Origin: Spirochaetia bacterium | GTDB taxonomy: Bacteria; Spirochaetota; Spirochaetia; CAKZLE01 | DNA length: 64,000 nucleotides | Direction of reading: 5' to 3' | Assembly: GCA_021736385.1 (NCBI GenBank) | Contig: JAIPFY010000001.1 | Span: 135,457-199,456 of the forward strand | Shown here: piece by piece, positions 16,088 to 24,321 of the stretch | Position numbering within the stretch: position 1 is the stretch's first letter | Layout of the letters: each line of letters opens with the position of its first letter | Notes under the pieces: generated by a model | What the model was told of the DNA's origin: nothing | Seen by the model: the letters and a program-made list of their open reading frames with translations, nothing else | Databases searched by the model: none | Translations under genes and position numbers: made by a program

Positions 16088-17854
16088 CTACAGGCTCTGC
16101 TGCACCGTTCGTGCAAGCTCCACGGAGATCTTGCAGGCTGCTGAGATCTCTTCGGGGTCAGCAGCCTTGAGCGCCTCGATCGATCCGAACTTCTGCATCA
16201 GCCGGGTACTTCGTACCGGTCCGATCCCCTCGATAGCCTCGAGTACCGAGAACCGGCTCTCCTGCTCTCTCTTCTTCTGATTGAGCGATGTGGCGAACCG
16301 GTGTGTCTCATCCCTGACAGCCTGAAGGATACGCAGAGCCTCATTCCCCTCGGGCAGCAGGATCGGTTCGGACCGATCATACCGATAGATCGCTTCGAAC
16401 TCCTTCGCCAGCCCTATCACCGGTATGTGATAGAGCCCGAGTGATTCCAGGATCTCCCGTGCCGCATGGACCTGCCCCTTCCCACCGTCTATCATGATCA
16501 GATCAGGCTGCTCGAGCTCCTCATTGATCACACGGGTATACCGTCTGGCAACAGCCTCCCTGACAGCCTCATAATCATCGATGGCCCCATCGAGTGACTT
16601 CAGATGGAATCTTCGATAGTTCTTCTTATCGGGATTCCCCTCATAGAACGAGATGAGCGAAGCCACCGGATACTTCCCCGCCAGCTGCGCGATATCGAAC
16701 CCCTCGATCCTCTTCGGCAGCCTCTCAAGCTCCAGGACCCGCTTGAGTTCCTTCAGCCCTTCGGTGTTGCCCGCCGCCCGCTGCCGCCTGATCACATCCT
16801 GCCGGGCATTCTCCATCGCCATGTTCACGATCTTGCGATGTTTCCCGTGGACCGGCATATGCACCCGTACATGACGGTGCCGCTCCTGCTGAAAATAGGT
16901 CTGTATCAGCTCCTGATCCACCTCATGCGAGAGATAGAGTTCCCGTGGGATATATGCATCATCGACATAGAACTGCATGATGAATTCGGTGAGGGCCTCT
17001 GCCTCATCAGCGAAGGTCTGTGCACGGAACATCTCCCGTCCGAGCAGCTTACCCTCTTCCATCTGGAAGACAGAGATCGTACACAGCTGATCCTTCATGA
17101 CACAGGCAGCATAATCACGGTGCAGCTCGGTGAAATCCTGCACCTGCTGCTGGGTCTGGACAGATGCTATGGCTATGAGGGTATCCCGCAGTTCAGCAGC
17201 ACGCTCGAAAGCCATATCTGCCGATGCCTGCTGCATCTCCCGCTTCATGTTCCGTTCCAGCTCCTCGGTCTTGCCTGAGAGAAAGGCCTTGACCCGTTCG
17301 ACCTGCTGCTGGTACTCCTCTTTGGTGACTTTTCCCGCACAGGGAGCAGTGCACTTGCCGATGTGATAGTAGAGACAGGGAGCATACCTGCGGCGAAGAG
17401 GACCTTTGCACTTACGCAGCGGGAAGATCCTGTCGATCAGTTCCAGATAGGCATCGAGCTTACGGACATCGGCATACGGCCCGTAGTACTTCGAACCATC
17501 CTTGACGATCCGTCTGGTCCTGAACACCCGCGGGAAGTCCTCGTTGGTGATCCTGATCACCGGGAAGGTCTTCCCGTCCTTCAGTGAGATATTGTACTTC
17601 GGGTTCCACTTCTTGATCAGATTGTTCTCAAGGATCAGCGCCTCGTACTCGTTGGTGGTGATGATATACTCGATATCGGCGATATGGTTCACGAGCATGC
17701 TGGTCTTGAGATCACGGTTCTTCAGAAAGTAGGAGGAGACCCGTTTCTTCAGGTCCTTCGCCTTTCCCACATAGATGATCCTGCCGCTGCTGTTCTTCAT
17801 CAGATAGACCCCAGGTGTATGAGGGATCTCCTGTACGTTATATGGTGCACTCAT
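16088..17854 (-). CDS. uvrC: UvrABC excinuclease subunit C
   Basis: UvrC, 588 residues, makes both incisions in nucleotide excision repair. The GIY-YIG domain is at the start (TPGVYLMKNSSGRIIYVGKAKDLKKRV), then a Cys-bearing segment (CKGPLRRRYAPCLYYHIGKC), the UVR helix pair, the RNase H-like nuclease (FDIAQLAG, MIDGGKGQ) and C-terminal helix-hairpin-helix motifs (IEGIGPVRSTRLMQKFGS). I chose ATG 17854: TATATT lies 7 nt upstream with TTGGAA 17 bp before it, so the mRNA looks leaderless; the ATG two codons earlier is less well placed. A perfect inverted repeat overlaps the -35. Confidence 0.96.
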   Translation of the reverse strand: MSAPYNVQEIPHTPGVYLMKNSSGRIIYVGKAKDLKKRVSSYFLKNRDLKTSMLVNHIADIEYIITTNEYEALILENNLIKKWNPKYNISLKDGKTFPVIRITNEDFPRVFRTRRIVKDGSKYYGPYADVRKLDAYLELIDRIFPLRKCKGPLRRRYAPCLYYHIGKCTAPCAGKVTKEEYQQQVERVKAFLSGKTEELERNMKREMQQASADMAFERAAELRDTLIAIASVQTQQQVQDFTELHRDYAACVMKDQLCTISVFQMEEGKLLGREMFRAQTFADEAEALTEFIMQFYVDDAYIPRELYLSHEVDQELIQTYFQQERHRHVRVHMPVHGKHRKIVNMAMENARQDVIRRQRAAGNTEGLKELKRVLELERLPKRIEGFDIAQLAGKYPVASLISFYEGNPDKKNYRRFHLKSLDGAIDDYEAVREAVARRYTRVINEELEQPDLIMIDGGKGQVHAAREILESLGLYHIPVIGLAKEFEAIYRYDRSEPILLPEGNEALRILQAVRDETHRFATSLNQKKREQESRFSVLEAIEGIGPVRSTRLMQKFGSIEALKAADPEEISAACKISVELARTVQQSL

Positions 17855-17879
17855 TACCATCAATATACTACAAAGATCA

Positions 17880-17898
17880 GGACTTTCCAAGAAAGTCC
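17880..17898. promoter_or_regulatory. Perfect inverted repeat between uvrC and the photolyase-like gene
   Basis: GGACTTTC-CAA-GAAAGTCC is an 8-3-8 perfect inverted repeat. It covers the uvrC -35 (TTGGAA, minus strand, 17885-17890; -10 TATATT at 17862-17867) and lies just upstream of the divergent promoter TTGCAA (17912-17917), 17 bp, TACAAT (17935-17940). One regulator could control both DNA-repair genes from here. Confidence 0.55.
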
Positions 17899-17961
17899 GT
17901 CACTCCTGCCCTTGCAACAGCATATCACATTCACTACAATCCTCTGATACAAGGAGTTCCT

Positions 17962-19254
17962 GTGGATACACAACACCAGAAAGATCTATCCCTGCTCTCA
18001 TCCCTTCCGGGGTTCTCTACCCTCGATGCACACGAGCAGCAGTTCATCCGCCGGGCAGCACTCGAGCTGCGTCTCAGTCAGCAGCATATCCGGAAACTGT
18101 GTGAAGCAGCCGTCGATCTCCAGCTGTGGGAAGAACCCCCGGTCAGTGCCCTCTGGGATGAGAGCGGTACCGATACGATGACAGGCAAGACCCGAAGCCG
18201 CCATATCCTCTCTCGCCTCTTCGCTGCGGTGGATGCCCTGCGAGATCAGATCACCACCTATGAGGACTTCACCCCCCCCGTCCTCGATACCAAGCGGCCG
18301 ATCTGCATCGAGGCTCCCCACCCGAGTGAGAAGATCCTCGGGACCTGCCCGGTAGCGGGAGAGAAGACCCGGTGCTGCAATCTGCAGACCCTGGATGCTG
18401 TGAAACAGTGCGGGTTCGCCTGCAGCTACTGTTCGATACAATCCTTCTATGATCATGATCGAGTCTACTTCCATGAGGATCTGGCGCAGAAACTCTCCGC
18501 TCTGGAGATCGATGATGAGCAGATCTATCATATCGGGACAGGTCAGTCATCGGATTCTCTCATGTGGGGTGATCAGAACGGTCTGCTCACTGACATCTTC
18601 ACCTTTGCCCGGCAGCATCCGAACGTGATCCTTGAGCTCAAGACCAAGTCGGCGAGGACCGACTGGCTGAAGATACGCCCCCTGCCCCACACGGTCGTCG
18701 CGACCTGGTCGCTCAACCCTCAGACGATCATCGATAACGAAGAACACCTCACAGCTTCCCTTCAGGCCCGTCTGCATGCAGCACGCACTGCTGCAGATGC
18801 CGGAGTACCGATCGGTTTCCATATCCATCCGATGGTCTGGTATGACCGCTGGCAGGAGGACTACGGTGCCCTGTTCTCCCGCATCCAGCAGGAATTCACC
18901 CCCGATGAACTCGTCATGATCTCTCTGGGGACCCTCACCTTCATCCGGCCGGTGATCAAGCAGCTCAGAGAGATGGGCAGACCTACCCGGATCACGCAGA
19001 TCCCCATGAACGATGCAGCAGGTAAACTCTCCTATCCTCTTGAGACCAAGCAGGAACTCTTCAGTTTCGCCTACCGGCAGTTCTCTCAGCAGTGGAGAGA
19101 TCAGGTCTTCTTCTACCTCTGCATGGAAGACCCATCCCTCTGGGACAGCGTCTTCGGCTATGCCTATAAAGACAATGAGGCCTTTGAGACCGGGATGAAA
19201 GAATCCTATATGAGAAAGATCGATCTGATCAGACAGCGACACGAACGTCAATGA
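17962..19254 (+). CDS. Spore photoproduct lyase-like radical SAM protein
   Basis: A 430-residue radical SAM enzyme with the cluster motif CGFACSYC (Cys150, Cys154, Cys157). The order of blocks (the region before the cluster, a long LELKTKSA segment, then TWSLNP, RLHAARTAADAGVPIGFHIHPM) follows spore photoproduct lyase, which reverses the thymine dimer made by UV in spores. The start is GTG 17962, preceded 5 nt upstream by AAGGAG; its promoter is TTGCAA-17-TACAAT. It diverges from uvrC, another UV-damage repair gene, which supports a repair role. Spirochaetes do not form spores, so its true lesion or substrate may differ. Family fairly secure, function inferred. Confidence 0.75.
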   Translation: MDTQHQKDLSLLSSLPGFSTLDAHEQQFIRRAALELRLSQQHIRKLCEAAVDLQLWEEPPVSALWDESGTDTMTGKTRSRHILSRLFAAVDALRDQITTYEDFTPPVLDTKRPICIEAPHPSEKILGTCPVAGEKTRCCNLQTLDAVKQCGFACSYCSIQSFYDHDRVYFHEDLAQKLSALEIDDEQIYHIGTGQSSDSLMWGDQNGLLTDIFTFARQHPNVILELKTKSARTDWLKIRPLPHTVVATWSLNPQTIIDNEEHLTASLQARLHAARTAADAGVPIGFHIHPMVWYDRWQEDYGALFSRIQQEFTPDELVMISLGTLTFIRPVIKQLREMGRPTRITQIPMNDAAGKLSYPLETKQELFSFAYRQFSQQWRDQVFFYLCMEDPSLWDSVFGYAYKDNEAFETGMKESYMRKIDLIRQRHERQ

Positions 19255-19264
19255 TTATCGCACA

Positions 19265-19283
19265 GATCAGCAAATAGCTGATC
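19265..19283 (+). terminator. Small hairpin after the photolyase-like gene
   Basis: GATCAGC (19265-19271) and GCTGATC (19277-19283) form a perfect 7-bp stem with loop AAATA. It is followed by ACAGGATTC, then a pyrimidine-rich run, so it is at best a weak terminator. Confidence 0.35.
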
Positions 19284-19300
19284 ACAGGATTCTTTCTTCC

Positions 19301-19329
19301 TTGCGGGACGAAGTAAAAACTTGTATAAT
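19301..19329 (+). promoter_or_regulatory. Promoter of the E2-like gene
   Basis: TTGCGG (19301-19306), 17 bp, TATAAT (19324-19329). The start codon is about 100 nt downstream, so this transcript has a normal leader with a ribosome binding site. Confidence 0.7.
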
Positions 19330-19437
19330 CCACAGCTGAAGAACCCTATTTTTCCATTCTACTTAATGAAATAGAACGTACCGGGCTTCTCGGTGACACG
19401 ACCCCGAGCCCCTGTTCATGTATCAGCAAGGATGCTT

Positions 19438-20292
19438 ATGCCGAAACGAAACGATGCAACCCTGGTAACAGATATAAAGATCTTCAATCGCATGTTCCCC
19501 TACCTCATGCCAAAACGAAGCGAGTCACTCATCTACTACAAGATGGAGATCGAGATGACCAATGCGCTCAACTTCATCAAACAGAAGAACCGGGACTGCG
19601 GGGAGAAGAAGTTCCGCCTCTTCGATGTCGTGCTCGCCTCTCTTGCACGCACCTTTGTCATGCGGCCGGCACTCAACAGGTTCATCGCGAACAGTGAGTA
19701 CTGGCAGCGTGATGAGATCTCATTCAATTTCGTCGTGAAGAAGGATCTGACCGAACAGGCCCCCGAACGGAATGCCATCGTGAAGTTCCAGCCTGAGATG
19801 ACCTTCGAGGAGATCTCGGAGATCATCCGAAATGCCATCGATGAGGCACGGCACAGTGATGAGAGTGCCGATGAGACCACCATCAAATACTTTCTCAAGA
19901 TGCCAAAACCCCTGCTGAGATTCGCCGTGCACCGGCTGAAGAGGTTGGATGAGAAGGGCCGCTACCCCAGATCCCTCCGGGAAGTCGACGGTCTGCATGT
20001 CTCAGCATACGTTGCGAACCTGGGCAGTATCAACATCGCCAACCCACCGATGCATCATCTCTATGAGTGGGGAACGACCTCGGTGTTCATCACCATGGGG
20101 AAGATGCACAGGAAGAGACTGCTCGATGATCAGGACAATGAAATCATCAAGAACACCCTCGAGCTGATGATCACCATCGACGAACGGATCGCAGAGGGCT
20201 TCTACTTCATGAAAGCCATGAAAGAGATGCAGACGTTCCTTGAGAACCCCCAACTGCTGGAAGAGCGTCCTGACCTGTCTCAGATCCGATAG
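19438..20292 (+). CDS. Stand-alone E2-type acyltransferase domain, catalytic motif altered
   Basis: A 284-residue protein resembling the catalytic domain of 2-oxo acid dehydrogenase E2 (chloramphenicol acetyltransferase fold), without lipoyl or E1/E3-binding domains. The C-terminal motif normally DHRxxDG reads DERIAEG (248-254): the catalytic His is Glu249 and the following Asp is Glu253, so ordinary acyl transfer is unlikely. The late segment IDERIAEGFYFMKAMKEMQTFLENP otherwise matches E2 well. I chose ATG 19438, with AAGGA about 6 nt upstream; the in-frame ATG at 19432 overlaps that site. It stands alone with a good promoter. It could be a binding or structural protein, or an enzyme with a changed mechanism. 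Confidence 0.65.
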   Translation: MPKRNDATLVTDIKIFNRMFPYLMPKRSESLIYYKMEIEMTNALNFIKQKNRDCGEKKFRLFDVVLASLARTFVMRPALNRFIANSEYWQRDEISFNFVVKKDLTEQAPERNAIVKFQPEMTFEEISEIIRNAIDEARHSDESADETTIKYFLKMPKPLLRFAVHRLKRLDEKGRYPRSLREVDGLHVSAYVANLGSINIANPPMHHLYEWGTTSVFITMGKMHRKRLLDDQDNEIIKNTLELMITIDERIAEGFYFMKAMKEMQTFLENPQLLEERPDLSQIR

Positions 20293-20346
20293 GACTCACA
20301 GTGCCCCGCAGCAGGACCATCAGGCGATGCTGCACATCACGCGCTG

Positions 20347-21171
20347 CTAGGACCCGAGTTTCTCATCCAGGATCTCTCGTGCCCTGCCGGTGAGCGGATT
20401 GTCACCGCCGGCTATCATACCCCTGATCGCATCAAGCTCCGACTGAGAGAACCGCTGGCCATGGAGCATATGGGCAGAGAAGGCATCACAGGCCATGGGA
20501 CAGACCAGACGTGTGAGCTCATAGATCTGATCGGCATAGGCACGGATCTCGAACTGTGCATGAGCATGCATGCGCAGAGCGAGGAAATGAAACAGGTTGT
20601 GCAGGTCCATCTGCCAGTACCACTGGGTATAGAGACTCAGGGGGAGATTCACCCGGGCAAGCTCCCTGGCGATATTGAGATCGAGCAGTTCTTCGTAGGT
20701 ATGGTAGGCTCGCTCCTGATCCTCTCTCAGCAGCTGCCTGACACGCTCCTGCAGCTCTTCAGAGACAGGCTGTGCCATCCGGCCCTGCTTGTTGTCTTCA
20801 CTCTGGAACGCTATGACATCCCCTGTCGGGATATAGCACTCATCACTCATGACACTGTATCGGCCTGAGATCTCATTGAGTTTCGCCGTTCTGTGTCGGA
20901 TCCACTGTCTCGCGACGAAGATCGGCATCTTGACATGAAAAGTGAGGTTCACCTGTTCGAACGGTGAGGTGTGCCCGTTTCGCATGAGGTAATCGATCAG
21001 TCCGCGATCCTTCCGGTAGGTCTTCGTCCCCCCGGCATAGGAGACCCGTGCCGACTGCACGATCCGTTCATCGGAACCGAGGTAGTCCACCAGACGGACG
21101 AACCCCTTATCGAGCACAGGGAACTCCTTATCAAGAATCGCTTCTGCTTCAGGAACCAGACAATGACCCAT
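20347..21171 (-). CDS. thyX: Flavin-dependent thymidylate synthase
   Basis: ThyX, 274 residues, makes dTMP from dUMP with methylene-tetrahydrofolate and FAD/NADPH. The signature RHR-x7-S is Arg92-His93-Arg94 to Ser102 (RHRTAKLNEIS), in a well conserved block. The ATG has GGAGGT 7 nt upstream. Its presence implies, but does not prove, that the classical ThyA is absent. A large hairpin lies about 80 bp upstream, between it and the small membrane-protein gene on the same strand. Confidence 0.95.
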   Translation of the reverse strand: MGHCLVPEAEAILDKEFPVLDKGFVRLVDYLGSDERIVQSARVSYAGGTKTYRKDRGLIDYLMRNGHTSPFEQVNLTFHVKMPIFVARQWIRHRTAKLNEISGRYSVMSDECYIPTGDVIAFQSEDNKQGRMAQPVSEELQERVRQLLREDQERAYHTYEELLDLNIARELARVNLPLSLYTQWYWQMDLHNLFHFLALRMHAHAQFEIRAYADQIYELTRLVCPMACDAFSAHMLHGQRFSQSELDAIRGMIAGGDNPLTGRAREILDEKLGS

Positions 21172-21252
21172 CGAACCACCTCCATCGGACCGCTTTCAGC
21201 CCATATTCACAGCAATCTACCACAATACACGCATCAGAGCAAGAATGATCAG

Positions 21253-21290
21253 CTGCAGCGCTCTCCCGGGAGAGCACACAGAAGCTGCAG
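21253..21290 (-). repeat. Large stem-loop between the PspB-like gene and thyX
   Basis: A perfect 16-bp palindrome (GCTCTCCCGGGAGAGC, 21260-21275) lies inside an outer stem CTGCAGC/GCTGCAG (21253-21259 with 21284-21290). No T-run follows on the minus strand. It could end the upstream transcript, act in the thyX leader, or bind a dimeric regulator. Confidence 0.45.
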
Positions 21291-21318
21291 TCTGTAGAGC
21301 CCTGCTATATCCCGGTAC

Positions 21319-21537
21319 CTACCGGTCCAGTGCATCGAACTTACGCTCTTTCTCATAGTCGAAGATGATACTCTCGAGGTTCTTGATCCGTTCTTCCTGG
21401 GCATCCAGCCGTGCCTTGAACCTGTTGAACTCCTTGAGATCCCCTTCACTGTGCTGCTTATGTTCGAAGACCTGTTTGAGGATCCCTGAGAGGGAACCTA
21501 CCACGACGATGATCACCACGGCAAACCAAAAATCCAT
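21319..21537 (-). CDS. Small membrane protein with coiled coil, PspB-like
   Basis: A 72-residue protein: one N-terminal membrane segment (VVIIVVVGSLSGIL) followed by a charged helix with heptads (LKEFNRFKARLDAQEERIKNLESIIFDYEKE). The pattern RI-x-x-LE-x-I near the end of the helix resembles PspB of the phage-shock system, but no PspA or PspC is in the window. A GGAGG site lies 9 nt upstream of the ATG. The PspB link is a suggestion only. Confidence 0.6.
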   Translation of the reverse strand: MDFWFAVVIIVVVGSLSGILKQVFEHKQHSEGDLKEFNRFKARLDAQEERIKNLESIIFDYEKERKFDALDR

Positions 21538-21680
21538 AGGGCACTGCCTCCAATCCGTATTCAGGGACGATCCTGTATAGCTGCAGTATACAGCAACAGA
21601 ACAGGATTGGCTAGAATGAACCGGCTCCTTACTATGCTGTCGGCCAGATTACCACGCTCGATAATCTGTAACCGTTCCTG

Positions 21681-21709
21681 TTGCCTTCATGCGCATTCAC
21701 AACTATATT
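21681..21709 (+). promoter_or_regulatory. Promoter of leaderless znuA
   Basis: TTGCCT (21681-21686), 17 bp, TATATT (21704-21709); the ATG at 21717 is 7 nt further. The spacer holds the 8-bp palindrome ATGCGCAT (21689-21696), a possible but weak metal-regulator half of an operator. Confidence 0.65.
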
Positions 21710-21716
21710 AGTCTAT

Positions 21717-22649
21717 ATGAAAACACACACTATCATCCTGATGCTTCTCATCCTGGTACTGCCGCTCACCTCGTGTACCAGAGAGCCTGAACAGATATCG
21801 CATGATGACCGGATCACCGTTGCGGTGAGCATCCTGCCTCAGAAGACCTTCGTCCAGAAGATCGCAGGCGACCGTGCAGAGGTCATCGTGCTCGTACCTC
21901 CCGGACAGAGTCCCTCGACCTATGAACCTACGACCAGACAGCTCCAGGAGCTGTCACGATCAACAGTATACTTTTCGATCGGGGTACCGTTCGAAGAGGC
22001 CTTCATGCCGGTGATCGAACGGAACCTGCCGGATCTCAAGATCGTCGCGACCGATGCGACTACCGAAAAACGCAGATTCCTGACCACCCATATCGATGAC
22101 ATTGATGACGATCATGCCGATGACGATCATGCTGATGAAGAGGCTGAAGATGATCATGATCATAGCGGGATCGACCCGCACATCTGGATGTCTCCCATAG
22201 CAGTGATCGAACAGTCACGCATCATGACCGAAGCCCTCATCGAAGCGGATCCCCGGCATGAGAAGGACTATCGTGACGGGTTCACCGCCTATGAGCAGGA
22301 ACTCAGAGCCCTTGACGAAGAACTTGCTCAAGCCCTGGCACCGATCAGGGGTGCTACCATCCTGGTCTACCATCCTGCCTTCGGCTACTTTGCCGACCGA
22401 TATGGACTGATCCAGAAGGCAGTCGAAGTCGGGGGAAAAGAACCGACCCCCAGAGAGATAGAATCACTGATCGCCATGGCGAAATCTGATGAGGTACCGA
22501 TCGTATTCGTTCAGCCGGAGTTCAACAAGAAGACCGCACAGGTCATCGCAGATGCCATAGGGGCGAAGGTGATCACCATAGCCTCCCTGGATGAACAGTA
22601 CAGTGAGAATCTTCGTCATATAGCACAGGTGCTGAATGAACAGCCCTGA
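21717..22649 (+). CDS. znuA: Zinc/manganese ABC transporter binding lipoprotein
   Basis: A 310-residue metal-binding receptor of the cluster 9 (ZnuA) family. The signal peptide ends in a lipobox (LPLTSC), so it is lipid-anchored. The family blocks IAGDRAEVIVLVPPGQSPSTYEPT, DPHIWMSP and LVYHPAFGYFADRYGL carry the metal ligands. Between the first two lies an Asp/His-rich loop with repeated DDDHAD units (about 120-150), typical of zinc receptors. I chose the ATG at 21717: the -10 lies 7 nt upstream and no ribosome site is present. It starts the znuA-znuC-znuB operon. Confidence 0.93.
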   Translation: MKTHTIILMLLILVLPLTSCTREPEQISHDDRITVAVSILPQKTFVQKIAGDRAEVIVLVPPGQSPSTYEPTTRQLQELSRSTVYFSIGVPFEEAFMPVIERNLPDLKIVATDATTEKRRFLTTHIDDIDDDHADDDHADEEAEDDHDHSGIDPHIWMSPIAVIEQSRIMTEALIEADPRHEKDYRDGFTAYEQELRALDEELAQALAPIRGATILVYHPAFGYFADRYGLIQKAVEVGGKEPTPREIESLIAMAKSDEVPIVFVQPEFNKKTAQVIADAIGAKVITIASLDEQYSENLRHIAQVLNEQP

Positions 22650-22663
22650 GCGGGAGGACTTGC

Positions 22664-23428
22664 ATGAGTATCGTATTAGATAAGGTATCCTATGAGTACG
22701 GACAGAACACCGTCCTTGATGCGATCACGGCAACGATCGATCAGGGAGAGTTCGTATCGATCATCGGTCCGAACGGCGGAGGGAAGACCACCCTGCTCAA
22801 ACTGATCATCGGTCTGCTGCAGCCCGGGAACGGGACGATCACGATCGATGGGGAACCGGTACACCGGAAACAGCAGGACATCGGATACGTACCGCAGGTC
22901 TCGCAGCACGACAACCGGTTCCCCATCTCGGTCCTGGATGTCGTGAAGACCGGACTGCTCACCAAGGATCCGCTGCTGAGAAACAAGAACGTCTATGATC
23001 AGTGCATGCAGGCTCTGGAGACCGTCGGTCTCAGCGACGCTGCAGCCAAGCCGATCTATGCACTCTCTGGAGGACAGAAACAGCGGGTACTCATCGCCCG
23101 GGCCCTTGCAGGCTCCCCTTCCTATCTCTTTCTTGATGAACCGACATCGAATGTCGATACAGTCATCAACGAGCAGCTCCATCAGCTGCTCAAGAAACTG
23201 AGCGGCCAGAGGACGATCCTGCTGGTCACCCATGACTACTCGCTCGTGAGCAGTCTGTCCACGCGGGTATTCTGCATCAACCGGCATCTTCATGAACATC
23301 CGATCGAAGACACCATGGAAGAGGCAGGCCATGACATCTACGGGAACAGAGTCATGCGTGTCAGACATGATATCGTATTGAACGAAGACGCCTGTTTCTG
23401 TGAACAGCACCTCGGAGGCCATGCATGA
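22664..23428 (+). CDS. znuC: Zinc ABC transporter ATPase
   Basis: A 254-residue ABC ATPase: Walker A GPNGGGKTT, signature LSGGQKQRVLIARAL, Walker B YLFLDEPTSNVD and H-loop His in VTHDYS. It powers uptake through ZnuB. It has a GGGAGG-type ribosome site, lies 14 bp after znuA and overlaps znuB by ATGA. The C-terminus has several His and Cys residues (EDACFCEQHLGGHA), perhaps a metal sensor or simply a tail. Confidence 0.93.
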   Translation: MSIVLDKVSYEYGQNTVLDAITATIDQGEFVSIIGPNGGGKTTLLKLIIGLLQPGNGTITIDGEPVHRKQQDIGYVPQVSQHDNRFPISVLDVVKTGLLTKDPLLRNKNVYDQCMQALETVGLSDAAAKPIYALSGGQKQRVLIARALAGSPSYLFLDEPTSNVDTVINEQLHQLLKKLSGQRTILLVTHDYSLVSSLSTRVFCINRHLHEHPIEDTMEEAGHDIYGNRVMRVRHDIVLNEDACFCEQHLGGHA

Positions 23429-24321
23429 ACGAGTTCTTTTCCGCACTCACGAGTCAGGACCTCCCCTTTCTGCGCTATGCCCTCCTGGCCGGGCTGCTCT
23501 CCAGTCCCGCCTTCGGCATCATCGGCACCTATGTGGTCGTGAACCGTATCACCTCGATCGCCGGGGCGATCAGCCATGCCGCACTCGCAGGGATCGGCGC
23601 AGGACTCTACTTCGGGTTCAACCCGCTTGCCGGCGCCACGATCGCAGCCCTGATCGCAGGACTGATCATCAGCTTCATCACCCTGAAAGTGAATGAACGG
23701 GTCGATTCCATCATCGGTATGATCTGGGCAGTGGGGATGAGTATCGGACTGCTGTTCATCGCAAAGAGTCCGGGCTATCAGGACCCCATGAGTTATCTGT
23801 TCGGGAACATCCTGCTGATCGGGAAGTCTGACCTCTACCTGCTGCTTACGCTGGATATCATCACCAGCATCGCCGGGGTGATCCTGTTTCACCATATCCA
23901 GGCGATCTCCTTCGATGCGGAGTTCGCCAGATCGCGCGGCATCCATACCGATCTGTTCCAGATCGTCATGATCATGATGATCTCGGTGACGGTAGTCCTG
24001 ATGGTGACGGTCGTGGGTATCGTCATGGTCATCGCGCTGCTTACCATACCCGCCGCCACGGCCGGGTTGTTCTCCAACCGATTGAAGACGATCATGCTGC
24101 TGGCTACCGTGCTGACGGCACTGTTCCATTTTGCCGGCCTTGCACTCAGCTATACTGCTGACTCTCCCACCGGTGCCACTACGATCATCATCGCGGCAGC
24201 GGTCTATACCCTCTCACTCTCGGCGGTATCACTCTACCGGAAGCGAAAGTTCACAGAGCACGCCCCTGCAGTATCAGCTCAGGCAGCCCATCCTCCCGAG
24301 AGTGATGCCAAGACCGACTGA
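23425..24321 (+). CDS. znuB: Zinc ABC transporter permease
   Basis: A 298-residue membrane protein with about eight hydrophobic segments and the cluster 9 permease pattern (ALLAGLLSSPAFGIIGTYVVVNRI, AISHAALAGIGAGLYFG). It forms the channel of the ZnuABC system. The start overlaps the znuC stop (ATGA). Its 3' end overlaps the convergent rsmE gene by 48 bp. Confidence 0.93.
   Translation: MNEFFSALTSQDLPFLRYALLAGLLSSPAFGIIGTYVVVNRITSIAGAISHAALAGIGAGLYFGFNPLAGATIAALIAGLIISFITLKVNERVDSIIGMIWAVGMSIGLLFIAKSPGYQDPMSYLFGNILLIGKSDLYLLLTLDIITSIAGVILFHHIQAISFDAEFARSRGIHTDLFQIVMIMMISVTVVLMVTVVGIVMVIALLTIPAATAGLFSNRLKTIMLLATVLTALFHFAGLALSYTADSPTGATTIIIAAAVYTLSLSAVSLYRKRKFTEHAPAVSAQAAHPPESDAKTD

Noticed and set aside
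22080-22170. GAT-rich repeat within znuA as a separate repeat element
   Set aside because: It encodes the Asp/His metal-binding loop typical of zinc receptors.
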